A stretch of 64,000 nucleotides of DNA from an uncultured Bacilli bacterium (GCA_910584305.1 CAJTZW010000001.1:91218-155217); one strand, 5' to 3'. Positions 42,456 to 50,690 are shown, counted from the first letter of the stretch. The notes: a model not told the origin generated them from the letters alone. A program made the numbers and translations.

Positions 42456-43667
42456 ATGAATATTTTACAATTATGTGATGATTGTGACCAATCAACAAAC
42501 TTTAGTGAAGTAGTTACGGAATTTTATCATAAAGTGGTTAATAAATATAAATTTTCAAATATTTCACTAATTTCTTATGATGCATTTATAATAACAGCAG
42601 ATATTTTAGAAAAATATGAAAAAAATAAATCGTTTTTTCAAAAGATAGAAAATCAAAAAAAGCCAATAGTTTATATTTATCATGCCAATAATAAACCAGA
42701 TGATATAGGAATGAAAATATTAGCAGATAGATATAAGTTAAAATTTAAATTTTCTGATTGTTCAATTTTAAACACACCTAATTGGAACTATAAACCTGAA
42801 TGTTATTCTAACGAAGAGGAAGCATATTCAATGGCATCAACAACAGGAGATGGAACATGCTTTGTAAAAGGTACAAAACAATTCTACATTTATAGAAAAG
42901 GAAATGTAGTAATTATGCACGACTTAGAAATTAGGTATGATAATCAAAATCAATTGGATAAATCTAGGTTAGCAAATATGATAAAATATATTTTACAAAC
43001 TAATGAAGAAGAAAGTAATGTTGGTGTTGATTGGTTGGACAACATAAAAATACTAGATGATGAAATATTAAAGGAAAAGTATAAAAAAAATATGGAACAA
43101 CAAGAAAAAATAATCAAAGAACGTCGCGAATTAAATAAACTAATGGAAAGCAATAATTATTATAAATCATTATTATATTGCAGTGGAGACAAATTAGTTG
43201 AAGTAGTTGAGGATGTTTTAAAAGAAATGCTAAATACAGAAATAGAAGATAAGGACTTAAAAAAGCAAGATTTGTATTTAAAATTGGATGATAAGCATGT
43301 GTTAATAGAAATTAAAGGTGTTAACCATCCATTCCAAAGAGACAATATTAGTCAAGTAAAAAGACACATAAAAGATTATGCTGAGGAAAATCAAATATAT
43401 GGAGCTGATGTTGATAAATTATGTAAAGGTGTTTTAATTTTAAATCCATATAGTCTTCATGGCTTAAAAGATAAAATATCCAAAGACTTTTATAGTAAAG
43501 AAGTCATCGACGATGCAGAATATGAAAAAGTATGTACATTAGATACATTGACATTATTAAATTATTACTCAAGGTGGAAACAAAATTCTAAATCAATAAA
43601 TTTGAAAGAAATATTACTGAATAGCAATTATAATGATCCTGATTATCAAGATATAATTAGTTTATAA
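42456..43667 (+). CDS. Unknown protein with PD-(D/E)xK-nuclease-like C-terminus
   Basis: 403 residues from ATG 42456 with AAGGAAGTGAG upstream. Three parts are visible. Residues 1-100 look like an alpha/beta Rossmann-type fold (ISLISYDAFIITADILEKY, KKPIVYIYHANN). Residues 115-175 contain GDGTCFVKGTKQFYIYRKGN, which ends in a strand and helix. A helical linker follows, then residues 250-330 with LKLDDKHVLIEIKGVNHPFQ: Asp ... E-I-K, the pattern of a PD-(D/E)xK nuclease core, followed by QVKRHIKDYAEEN. I know no named family with this order. It lies between the recombinase and attR, has its own promoter, and is a candidate single-gene defence effector. Confidence 0.6.
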   Translation: MNILQLCDDCDQSTNFSEVVTEFYHKVVNKYKFSNISLISYDAFIITADILEKYEKNKSFFQKIENQKKPIVYIYHANNKPDDIGMKILADRYKLKFKFSDCSILNTPNWNYKPECYSNEEEAYSMASTTGDGTCFVKGTKQFYIYRKGNVVIMHDLEIRYDNQNQLDKSRLANMIKYILQTNEEESNVGVDWLDNIKILDDEILKEKYKKNMEQQEKIIKERRELNKLMESNNYYKSLLYCSGDKLVEVVEDVLKEMLNTEIEDKDLKKQDLYLKLDDKHVLIEIKGVNHPFQRDNISQVKRHIKDYAEENQIYGADVDKLCKGVLILNPYSLHGLKDKISKDFYSKEVIDDAEYEKVCTLDTLTLLNYYSRWKQNSKSINLKEILLNSNYNDPDYQDIISL

Positions 43668-43677
43668 ATGCAGTAAT

Positions 43678-43713
43678 CAATGGGAGGGCTAATCTTGTGG
43701 TGGCGATGGTGCT
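43678..43713 (+). other. attR, right junction of the integrative element
   Basis: Element side: CAATGG (43678-43683) and CTAA (43689-43692). GGT at 43699-43701 is shared with attL. Amidase codons resume at 43702 (GDGAEV). Joining the outer arms of attR and attL gives an attP-like site with CAATGG..CTAA on both sides in opposite directions. Confidence 0.83.
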
Positions 43714-44802
43714 GAAGTAATCTATGCACTACGTAATAATAATAAACTTGCCGATTCTGTTTTAGAGGCACTGGGTAGAGCTGGTCAGGATATGCGCAAA
43801 GCGTATCAGAGAAGACTCCCAAGCGATACATCCAAAGATTATTATTTTATTCATAGAAATACTGGCAATACACAGCCTATTATTGTAGAGTATGGTTTCT
43901 TAGATAGTACTGGGAATGATGTGAACCAACTTAAGAATAACTGGGAAGAACTTGCGGAGGCAGTTGTTGGTGCAGTTGTAAATTATATTGGAGGATCATA
44001 TGCATCAATTTCAGGCAATTACTATACAGTTAAATCGGGGGATAGTCTATGGAGCATAGCTAAACAATATGGTGTTACAGTGGATGAATTAAAACAGGCT
44101 AATAATTTAACTTCTAATGCGTTATCTATTGGTCAAGTTTTAAAAATTCCTGTTGAAGAGGAAAATACATCATCAAGTTATATCGTAAAGGCAGGAGATA
44201 ATTTATATGCGATTGCGCAAAAATATAATACAACAGTGGATGCGATTAAATCTTTGAATAATTTAACTACTAATACTTTACGTATAGGCCAAGTTTTACG
44301 TATTCCTGGTTTGTCAGTAGAAGAGCCATCTACAGAAGTTGATTATGTTAATTATACAGTTAAATCAGGGGATACATTGTATCAAATTGCTAGAAATTAT
44401 GGTGTTAGTGTAGATACAATTAAGCAATTTAATAATTTGACTTCTAATACATTGTCTATTGGTCAAGTTTTACGGATTCCTGTTGCTGTGGAACAAGAAA
44501 TCATTGTAACTCCATATGCTGAGTATACTGTTAAACGCGGGGATACTTTATATAGTATAGCTAGAACTTATGGAACTACACAACAAGAAATTATGAATTT
44601 AAATAATCTTACTAGTAATTTGCTTAGCATAGGACAGGTGCTTAAAATACCGACGTCTACTGGAGGTACTACTTATGTTGTAAAAAGTGGTGACAATCTC
44701 TATTCTATAGCTAGGGCTTATGGAACTACAGTTGCGGATATTATGAATAAGAATAATTTAACTAATACAACATTACAAATAGGTCAAGTACTTAAAATAT
44801 AG
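43702..44802 (+). pseudogene. LysM amidase, 3' part, cut off by the element
   Basis: 366 codons without a start of their own; an in-frame ATG at 43792 has no good ribosome binding site. The piece completes the amidase (GDGAEVIYALRNNNKLADSV, KDYYFIHRNTGNTQPIIVEY with the catalytic Glu, GFLDSTGND) and adds five LysM repeats of about 44 residues, each with a YTVKSGDTLYxIA-like start and an IGQVLKIP-like end. With the 5' part it would be a 454-residue secreted or mother-cell amidase that binds peptidoglycan. No signal peptide is present in the 5' part. The frame has stayed open throughout. Confidence 0.9.
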
Positions 44803-44827
44803 AATTGTATATTAGCTATAAAAGCAT

Positions 44828-44884
44828 AAAAAGAGTAATTTTAGGAAACCAAATTAGGTTTAATATCTAAAATTACTCTTTTTT
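44828..44884. terminator. Bidirectional terminator between amidase and cortex hydrolase genes
   Basis: A 17-bp perfect stem (44828-44844 with 44867-44883) around a 22-nt loop, T run on one side and A run on the other, so it can serve both converging genes. Confidence 0.85.
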
Positions 44885-44924
44885 ACTTTGAATGTAATGA
44901 AAAATTTTAAATAAAAGAATACTT

Positions 44925-45350
44925 TTAATGTATTTGTGTGCATACTCCAGGATCAGGATTATAAAAACAATGAGATTTATAACTTCCTGCTAAATCTTGA
45001 TCATACCATGTTGATTTGCAACTAGCACCACTTGCTGGTGCGTAGAACCATAATGCATTTGTGGCTGGATGGTAGTACTCTCCTTTTAAAATTCTATCTG
45101 CTAAATTTAATTCTGTTGTTGTTGGGTTACTAAAAAATAGAGGGCTTTCTGTTCCTGAGAATTGATTTGCTTGATATATTGCATCATTAATGGTAGTTAT
45201 ATTTTTGAATGTTAAACAGTCTGCTAGAGCTCTATTTACAACTACATTTCCTACCATGAGCATTCCTAAGTTTCCTTCACCAACCGCTTCTGCTCGCATT
45301 ATTCTCGCTAGCAACTCCCTTTCTTTTGTATTGTATTTAATAATTGCCAT
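44925..45350 (-). CDS. SleB/CwlJ-type cell wall hydrolase
   Basis: 141 residues on the minus strand from ATG 45350 with AGGTGA upstream; longer readings extend back through the tRNA-Trp gene. LLARIMRAEAVGEGNLGMLM with the catalytic Glu and VGNVVVNRAL, then NQFSGTESPLFFSNPT and TNALWFYAPASGASCKSTWY are the Hydrolase_2 pattern. These enzymes break spore cortex peptidoglycan at germination. No signal peptide, as in CwlJ, which sits in the spore coat. Convergent with the split amidase. Confidence 0.87.
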   Translation of the reverse strand: MAIIKYNTKERELLARIMRAEAVGEGNLGMLMVGNVVVNRALADCLTFKNITTINDAIYQANQFSGTESPLFFSNPTTTELNLADRILKGEYYHPATNALWFYAPASGASCKSTWYDQDLAGSYKSHCFYNPDPGVCTQIH

Positions 45351-45389
45351 AAAATCACCTAATATAGTATATGTTTCCCAAAATAAATA

Positions 45390-45418
45390 TTGTCTTTTAA
45401 AGAAATATATGTTATACT
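45390..45418 (+). promoter_or_regulatory. tRNA-Trp promoter
   Basis: TTGTCT at 45390-45395, 17 nt, TATACT at 45413-45418, nine nt before the tRNA. Confidence 0.85.
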
Positions 45419-45427
45419 TAACGGCAT

Positions 45428-45501
45428 AGGGGTGTAATTCAATGGTAGAATGACGGTCTCCAAAACCGTTCATGTGGGTTCAACTCCTGCCACCCCTGCC
45501 A
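45428..45501 (+). tRNA. trnW: tRNA-Trp (CCA anticodon)
   Basis: 74 nt including an encoded CCA end. Acceptor stem AGGGGTG (45428-45434) with CACCCCT (45491-45497), anticodon stem ACGGT/ACCGT around CTCCAAA, T arm GTGGG-TTCAACT-CCTGC with G-U pairs. The anticodon CCA reads UGG. No UCA-decoding variant of Trp is seen, so UGA should be a stop. Confidence 0.95.
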
Positions 45502-45514
45502 TGATTTGACTAAT

Positions 45515-45535
45515 ACTCCAGTTTTTTGGAGTTTT
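45515..45535 (+). terminator. Terminator after tRNA-Trp
   Basis: Stem ACTCCA/TGGAGT (45515-45520 with 45527-45532), loop of G and T, four T. Confidence 0.75.
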
Positions 45536-45839
45536 GATATATTTAGAAGGCATTTATGAAACCTGAATTACCAGTTAATAGAGATGAATGCTATGAGGCC
45601 TTATCCGAGTATTTATTTAGAATTTAGGGTAAAGTTAATAAAAGATTTGATTGATTTTATTAATAGCTAAAATGCATTAGCTTGCTTCAAGATTTAATGT
45701 ATAGATTTAACATAGTAGGTTTAAGGCTGTAGAACAGCAGTCCTGTGGACTCCAGAATATTATAATTACAACTGTGTTTGTTACCATCATAGTGTTATAT
45801 TTGACTATAGCATTTAGAGAAATAAAAGGAGGAGTGCTA
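45536..45839 (+). other. Intergenic stretch without a clear gene
   Basis: About 300 nt. It holds a 23-codon ORF at 45556 (MKPELPVNRDECYEALSEYL...) that may be a gene remnant, and a small AGTCC-TGT-GGACT hairpin near 45740. Nothing else supported. Confidence 0.4.
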
Positions 45840-45932
45840 ATGAAGAAAGAACATGAGGAATTACCAGCACCAATTTTATCATTCGCTGAAACTTTGGCTG
45901 TTACCTGTATAGTGGATGTTCTACAGGCTTAA
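45840..45932 (+). CDS. Small ORF with strong ribosome binding site
   Basis: 30 codons, MKKEHEELPAPILSFAETLA followed by VTCIVDVLQA. AAAGGAGGAG lies 7-9 nt before the ATG, better than for most genes here. An acidic start and a hydrophobic end suggest a small membrane-associated peptide. No homologue known to me. Confidence 0.4.
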   Translation: MKKEHEELPAPILSFAETLAVTCIVDVLQA

Positions 45933-45970
45933 GTTTATTATGCTTTACTTATTGGAGTGGAGGCTTCTAT

Positions 45971-46837
45971 ATGATAATTTATAAAAATACTTTTGAAAAT
46001 ATTAAAACATTAAATTGTGATTTCCCAATTGAGGATTCGTATTATGCGGATGATTGCTTTGCTATTGTAGCGGATGGAATTACTAGGGATCCTATTGGTA
46101 TATCGGATTTATATTCTGTTCCTTTTGAGGAGTTGAAGAGACTTTATCCTCGTCCAAGTGGTGGGGAGTTGGCAGCTAGAGAACTTACGAATTTTGCTAC
46201 GAAATATATCAAGGATCTTGATATAAAAAGTAATTCGGAGCAGGCTATGCGTAATTTATTGATAGAAGGAAACCAATCTATCAAAGGACTGAATGATAGA
46301 TTTATACCTATGTGTGATTATTTACAAAATGATTACTATGGTACAGTAGCTGCTTGTGCGACTATAATTGATAATCAATTGTATTATGCATATATTTGTG
46401 ACTGTGGTGTTATTGTTTATGATAAGGATGGTAATGTAAAATTCCAAACAGAGGATGATAAAGCATTGTATAGTGATCCTTATATTAATAAAATCGGTAT
46501 TGCATGGAATTTACCGGAATCTAGGATAATTGTAAGACGAGATTATCGAAATAATGTCAATAATATTCAGGATAATCAATGTGTTTCTTATGGAGCACTT
46601 ACTGGTGAGGATGATGCTGTTTCCTTTATTCGAAGTGGTTGTATAAAAGTAGATAGTACTGATACTATTGTGGTGTATAGCGATGGTTTTACGAGTTTAT
46701 TACGCCGTCCAGATTTTATCGATTTAGTAATCCATTTTGATTGTGATGTTTTTGAACAATATGTTGGGAAAGTTTCAAATACTGATTATGAGAGGTATGG
46801 AAAAGAAAAGACCTTAGTAATCATGAAATCATGTTAA
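45971..46837 (+). CDS. PP2C-like serine/threonine phosphatase
   Basis: 288 residues. Family motifs in order: ED at 21-22 (FPIEDSYYAD), FAIVADGITRDPIG with the metal-binding DG, YGTVAACATIIDNQLYYAYI with CDCGVIVYD (usually GDSR), IVVYSDGFTSLL, and KEKTLVIMK at the end where a metal Asp is usual (here YGKEKT). The fold looks kept but GDSR is changed to CDCG and the last Asp is uncertain, so it may be a divergent or inactive phosphatase. Its partner kinase is not in the window. Confidence 0.7.
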   Translation: MIIYKNTFENIKTLNCDFPIEDSYYADDCFAIVADGITRDPIGISDLYSVPFEELKRLYPRPSGGELAARELTNFATKYIKDLDIKSNSEQAMRNLLIEGNQSIKGLNDRFIPMCDYLQNDYYGTVAACATIIDNQLYYAYICDCGVIVYDKDGNVKFQTEDDKALYSDPYINKIGIAWNLPESRIIVRRDYRNNVNNIQDNQCVSYGALTGEDDAVSFIRSGCIKVDSTDTIVVYSDGFTSLLRRPDFIDLVIHFDCDVFEQYVGKVSNTDYERYGKEKTLVIMKSC

Positions 46838-46852
46838 TTGTATTTACTTATT

Positions 46853-46890
46853 GACGCCTTGATATCAATGATATCGACATTTTATTATTT
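46853..46890 (+). repeat. GATATC-AAT-GATATC repeat, copy 1
   Basis: 38 nt, three differences from 47675-47712. Both copies lie just after a gene and contain GATATC-AAT-GATATC followed by TTTTATTATT. The first copy pairs less well outside the GATATC stem than the second. Confidence 0.75.
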
Positions 46891-47070
46891 ATATATTTTT
46901 GATGTGCATTTAGGTATCGTTGATATCCATATTAAAGAATGACATTCTAAGATTTGTCAATAAGAAATTAATATGATATAGTAAAATATACTGAAGAGAC
47001 ACGAAGTTTCATATTTTTTTGAAAATACGAAATAATGTGTTGGATTAGTGTATTTTATGTGGGTGATTGT

Positions 47071-47643
47071 ATGAAAATAATGTTGGGTAGTAGGAATCCT
47101 AGTAAGTATGAGTCTCTTGAATTAGCTTTACATGATTTAGGTTATGAATCGTATATAATTGATGCCTATGATGTATCTTCAGGTGTTAGTAGTAAACCAA
47201 TTGGGTTTGAGATTATAAGAGGTGCAGATAATAGGAATCAAGAATTGAAGAAAATTGCATATGAAAATAATATGGATTATGATTATTTGTGTTCTATTGA
47301 AGGTGGCTTTGCAATGGACGAGAATGGCTTACCATTTATAGTTACTTATTGTATCATTGAAGATGCAAAAGGTAATAAATCAACTGGTAAATCATTGGGA
47401 TTAAGATTAACTAGAACAATGTATGAATATTTACGAAGTGGAAATTCTTTAAATAAAGTGATAGAACAAATTATTGGAAATGGCAATAATAAGCAAAATG
47501 GTGGGATTACAGGATATTTAACTAATGGTTTACTTAGTCGAGAGAAAGTTGACAAAGATGCAGTACTTTCAGCCTTTGTTCCTCTTTTATTTCAGGAACA
47601 AAGAAAATTGTTGGATAATGAGATTAAATTAATTGGAGAATAA
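47071..47643 (+). CDS. yjjX: Inosine/xanthosine triphosphatase, YjjX family
   Basis: 190 residues from ATG 47071 with GGGTGA upstream. MKIMLGSRNPSKYESLELAL at the start, SSGVSSKPIGFEIIRGADNR (the VxSGVxxQPxxxxET pattern), YLCSIEGGFAMDENG and NGGITGYLTNGLLSREKVDK match DUF84/YjjX. Removes ITP and XTP to prevent their entry into nucleic acids. Confidence 0.88.
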   Translation: MKIMLGSRNPSKYESLELALHDLGYESYIIDAYDVSSGVSSKPIGFEIIRGADNRNQELKKIAYENNMDYDYLCSIEGGFAMDENGLPFIVTYCIIEDAKGNKSTGKSLGLRLTRTMYEYLRSGNSLNKVIEQIIGNGNNKQNGGITGYLTNGLLSREKVDKDAVLSAFVPLLFQEQRKLLDNEIKLIGE

Positions 47644-47674
47644 CAAATATTGAATTAAGAATTATTTACGATAG

Positions 47675-47712
47675 GATGCCTTGATATCAATGATATCGGC
47701 GTTTTATTATTT
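47675..47712 (+). repeat. GATATC-AAT-GATATC repeat, copy 2
   Basis: Here ATGCC and GGCGT extend the hairpin (with a two-T bulge), followed by TTTTATTATTT. It may serve as terminator of the YjjX gene. Confidence 0.7.
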
Positions 47713-47818
47713 GGGTAAAAATATCAAAATCTTTTATAGCATTTTTTTTGCCATTTAATTTTCTAGTAAGTTTATGTAAAATAGTGTATAATGAAATTGT
47801 TATAAGGAAGGGATATCC

Positions 47819-48736
47819 ATGAAAAGTTGCTTGATTGTATATAATCCAAGTAGTGGTAGAAGAGGTAAGAAGGACTTTTTGCGTGAATTAGAGCAAATAT
47901 TATTGGAGTATCAATATTCCCCAACTATTATGACAACAAAATATAAAGGCCATGCGATGGAAATTGTTGAACAAGCTGTTTCTGTCGATTTACTTATATC
48001 GATTGGTGGTGATGGCACCTTCAATGAGGTTATGGTTGGAAATTTTCATAGACAAAAAAGGTTGCTTGTTTCCCATATACCTCTTGGAACTACGAATGAT
48101 ATTGGTACTATGTATGGTTTTGGGAAGAATATCTTTGAGAATTTAAAATTGGTATTAGAGGGAACTATTAAGAAGGTTGATATTGGTTTATTGAATAATC
48201 ATCCTTTTATATATGTTGCAGGGTTTGGAAAATTTGTGAATATTTCATATGATACCCCTAGGGAGCTAAAAAAGAAGTTTGGGTATTTGGCTTATCTTAT
48301 TGAAGGACTAAAGGAATTCCATGGTAAGACAAAAATGTATGAAATTGAGTATGAGGTTAATGGGCAGACGTATTCAAAACAGATTTCTTTTTTACTTATT
48401 TCGAATGCGAATCGAATTGCGGGAATTGATAATTTTTATAAGTCTGTGAAGTTGGATGACAATTGTTTTGAAGTTTTGCTATGTGATTTAACTACTAAGG
48501 CGGATATTTTGAAGAGCTTATATTATTTAACTACTAGGGATATTACGAAAGTTCCAGGATTTTACTTTTATAAGGCCAATTCATTTACCATTCGTTTTTC
48601 TGATATACCTAAGAAGTGTTGGTGTCTCGACGGGGAAAAATTTGATTCTGTTACAAAAGAGTACCATATTACATTGGAAAATAATGTTGAATTGCTGTTA
48701 CCAAATAAAAATGTGAGTAAACTTTTTATTCATTAG
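47819..48736 (+). CDS. dagK: Diacylglycerol kinase-family lipid kinase
   Basis: 305 residues. SCLIVYNPSSGRRGKKDFLR, ISIGGDGTFNEVMVG (the GGDGTxNE nucleotide motif, about 62-72), IPLGTTNDIGTMYGF, and CWCLDGEKF near the end. Phosphorylates diacylglycerol or related lipids and returns them to phospholipid synthesis. AAGGAAGGG upstream. Twelve nt before the next gene. Confidence 0.88.
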   Translation: MKSCLIVYNPSSGRRGKKDFLRELEQILLEYQYSPTIMTTKYKGHAMEIVEQAVSVDLLISIGGDGTFNEVMVGNFHRQKRLLVSHIPLGTTNDIGTMYGFGKNIFENLKLVLEGTIKKVDIGLLNNHPFIYVAGFGKFVNISYDTPRELKKKFGYLAYLIEGLKEFHGKTKMYEIEYEVNGQTYSKQISFLLISNANRIAGIDNFYKSVKLDDNCFEVLLCDLTTKADILKSLYYLTTRDITKVPGFYFYKANSFTIRFSDIPKKCWCLDGEKFDSVTKEYHITLENNVELLLPNKNVSKLFIH

Positions 48737-48748
48737 AAGGAGTGCTGT

Positions 48749-49441
48749 ATGTTTAGTGCATTTTGTGATTATTTTTTACTATTTATGATGTATTCATTTA
48801 TTGGATGGATAATAGAGGTTATAAATTTCATATTTATTTCTAAAAAGGTTGTTGATCGTGGTTTCTTGATTGGCCCTTATTTACCTATTTATGGATTTGG
48901 GTCTCTTGCGATTATAATTTTTTTACAAAAGTATTCTAGTGATTTGATTACACTATTTTGTATGTGTATGATTATTTGTTGCGTACTTGAATATTTTACA
49001 AGTTTTATTATGGAAAAGTTATTTCATGCTAGGTGGTGGGATTATAGTAATGAAAGATTCAATATTGAAGGTAGGGTTTGTTTAAAGACTACAGTTCTTT
49101 TTGGTTTTGCAGGCAGTATAATCTTGTGTGTAGTGAATCCTTTGTTGCTTTCTATTTTGTCTATGGTTCCTTCTCTTGTTAAGACTATTTTGGCGGTTAT
49201 TCTTTTTATCATTTTTGTTATTGATGTTTTGATTTCTCTTAAGGTAATTTTTACTTTTCGTACCTTTACACAGAATGTTCGAAAGGATAGTACATCTGAA
49301 TTTAACAAGTTGGTAAAGAAGATGATATCCTCTAAATCCATTTTGGGAAAACGCTTAATGCAGGCATTTCCTAATTTGAAATTGAGTTTTAAAGAATTTA
49401 CCAATAAAAAGATTAGGTTGTCTGTGCGAAGTAGGAAATGA
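48749..49441 (+). CDS. Putative ABC-transporter type IV membrane protein (CmpB family)
   Basis: 230 residues. MMYSFIGWIIEVINFIFISK, DRGFLIGPYLPIYGFGSLAI, LEYFTSFIMEKLFHARWWDY and NIEGRVCLKTT are the CmpB/DUF1113 pattern. Five or six membrane segments, then a basic cytoplasmic tail. Function not established. Confidence 0.8.
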   Translation: MFSAFCDYFLLFMMYSFIGWIIEVINFIFISKKVVDRGFLIGPYLPIYGFGSLAIIIFLQKYSSDLITLFCMCMIICCVLEYFTSFIMEKLFHARWWDYSNERFNIEGRVCLKTTVLFGFAGSIILCVVNPLLLSILSMVPSLVKTILAVILFIIFVIDVLISLKVIFTFRTFTQNVRKDSTSEFNKLVKKMISSKSILGKRLMQAFPNLKLSFKEFTNKKIRLSVRSRK

Positions 49442-49486
49442 GTTTCATTTCTTTTTTTCTTTTGAATATATTTTATTGGTGATACT

Positions 49487-50308
49487 ATGCTTGATTTTAA
49501 ATTGATTCTGAAGGGAATGCTGATTGGCCTTGCAAAGATTATCCCTGGTGTTAGTGGAAGTTTGCTTGCAGTTAGTTTAGGTATTTATCACATAGGGATA
49601 GAGGCAGTTAGTCATCCATTTCGAAATGTAAAGTATAATTTATGGTTTTTAGGTAATGTCGGTATAGGTATCTTATTTTCTATTGTCTTATGCAGCAATA
49701 TTGTTGCATTCTTTCTAGCAAAGTATTCTTTTTTTACAATTATATTGTTTATTGGGTTTATTGTTGGGACATTTCCTCAGTTGATGAGGGAGACTCATAT
49801 TCATACGAGGTATGATATTCTTATTATTGTAACAATTGCTCTTTTTCTTTTTATCGTATCTAGTTTTCGAAGCACCTCTGATTTTGTTTATCAAAATAGT
49901 GTATCTCATAATATACTTGTAATTTTATTTGGCTTTATAGATGCTGCTACTATGGTTATTCCTGGAATTAGTGGAACTGCAATTTTTCTTTTATTGGGGT
50001 GTTATCCATTTATCTTGGGGCTATTTGCTTCACTTACTAGTTTTCATTCTATTATTTCAATGATTTTTCCGTTGCTCTTATTTGTAAGTGGGCTTGTACT
50101 AGGTGTAGTGATTGTATCTAAGTTAATGGGATACGCACTACGATTTTATAAGAAGCAAACCTATTTATGCATATTTGGTTTTGCATTTTCTTCAATATTA
50201 CTTTTATGCATAGATTTGTTTTCCTTTGAATTTCGTGTATCTAGCATTTCTTTAGGGATTATTTTGTTTATTTTTGGATATAAGGTATCATCTCATTTGA
50301 ATACTTGA
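49487..50308 (+). CDS. popT: DUF368/PopT-family undecaprenyl phosphate transporter
   Basis: 273 residues, all membrane. ILKGMLIGLAKIIPGVSGSL near the start and ATMVIPGISGTAIFLLLGCY in the middle are the two repeated re-entrant motifs of DUF368. Members have been shown to return undecaprenyl phosphate across the membrane for reuse in wall synthesis. Forms a run with dagK and the CmpB gene, which fits lipid-carrier use. Confidence 0.88.
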   Translation: MLDFKLILKGMLIGLAKIIPGVSGSLLAVSLGIYHIGIEAVSHPFRNVKYNLWFLGNVGIGILFSIVLCSNIVAFFLAKYSFFTIILFIGFIVGTFPQLMRETHIHTRYDILIIVTIALFLFIVSSFRSTSDFVYQNSVSHNILVILFGFIDAATMVIPGISGTAIFLLLGCYPFILGLFASLTSFHSIISMIFPLLLFVSGLVLGVVIVSKLMGYALRFYKKQTYLCIFGFAFSSILLLCIDLFSFEFRVSSISLGIILFIFGYKVSSHLNT

Positions 50309-50342
50309 CTTTCTTTTGCATACAATATGTTGAGGTGAGATT

Positions 50343-50690
50343 ATGGAGAAAAAGTTACCAAAGGTATTTGCAAATAAAATTGATAAATCTTTGGATAATA
50401 ATAAAAATTTATTTTATTCTGCAACTTCTAATGTATCTGAGTCTTCTTCAAGTGATATTTCCGAGCGAACTATAGAGCGTTCATTTCAAGTTAGTGGGGA
50501 AAATGTAAATCAAAAGATTAATTCTATTTTTGCTTCTCCTAGGTATGTGTATAAAGCTGATGTGGATATTACAACAAAGGATGGTATAATATCTAAAAGA
50601 GTGATTGGTAAAAATTCTACACATTTAATTACTATTGATAATGAACTTATACCAATCACAGATATTATCGATATCGATTTTAGTCAATAA
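50343..50690 (+). CDS. Small protein of unknown function
   Basis: 115 residues. A Ser-rich, Asn-rich N-terminal half without motif, then YVYKADVDITTKDGIISKRV and LITIDNELIPITDIIDIDFS, which look like strands. No signal peptide. Ends in a bidirectional terminator. No family recognised. Confidence 0.6.
   Translation: MEKKLPKVFANKIDKSLDNNKNLFYSATSNVSESSSSDISERTIERSFQVSGENVNQKINSIFASPRYVYKADVDITTKDGIISKRVIGKNSTHLITIDNELIPITDIIDIDFSQ

Larger units (their letters stand above)
28493..43701 (+). mobile_element. 15.2 kb integrative element with serine recombinase and defence genes
   Basis: Bounded by the two halves of an amidase gene, which rejoin in frame when 28493-43701 is removed. It holds a large serine recombinase (40716) near its right end, and AbiE, Fic, type I restriction-modification and several unknown genes. 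No conjugation, replication or phage structural genes are seen, so it is not self-transmissible as far as the sequence shows. Base use is more AT-rich in 28493-33550 and 36426-37268 than in hsdM/hsdR, so the content is a mosaic. A second copy of the left-end sequence at 32510 points to two tandem units. Confidence 0.88.

Noticed and set aside
28493..43701. Prophage or conjugative transposon
   Set aside because: No capsid, terminase, portal, relaxase, coupling protein, type IV secretion or replication gene is found between the att sites.
44034..44800. Tandem repeats that look like a satellite or CRISPR-like array
   Set aside because: They are in-frame LysM domains of about 44 codons separated by variable linkers; the DNA repeat follows the protein repeat. 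No CRISPR array or cas gene is present.
43792..44802. Independent LysM protein starting at ATG 43792
   Set aside because: There is no ribosome binding site, and the frame is open back to the junction at 43702 with amidase sequence that matches the 5' part.
45351..45473. N-terminal extension of the SleB/CwlJ-like protein
   Set aside because: The extension would be translated from the antisense of the tRNA-Trp gene; ATG 45350 has its own ribosome binding site and fits the family length.
45428..45501. tRNA-Trp as insertion site of the element
   Set aside because: The element ends 1.7 kb before the tRNA, within the amidase gene, and no tRNA fragment is repeated.
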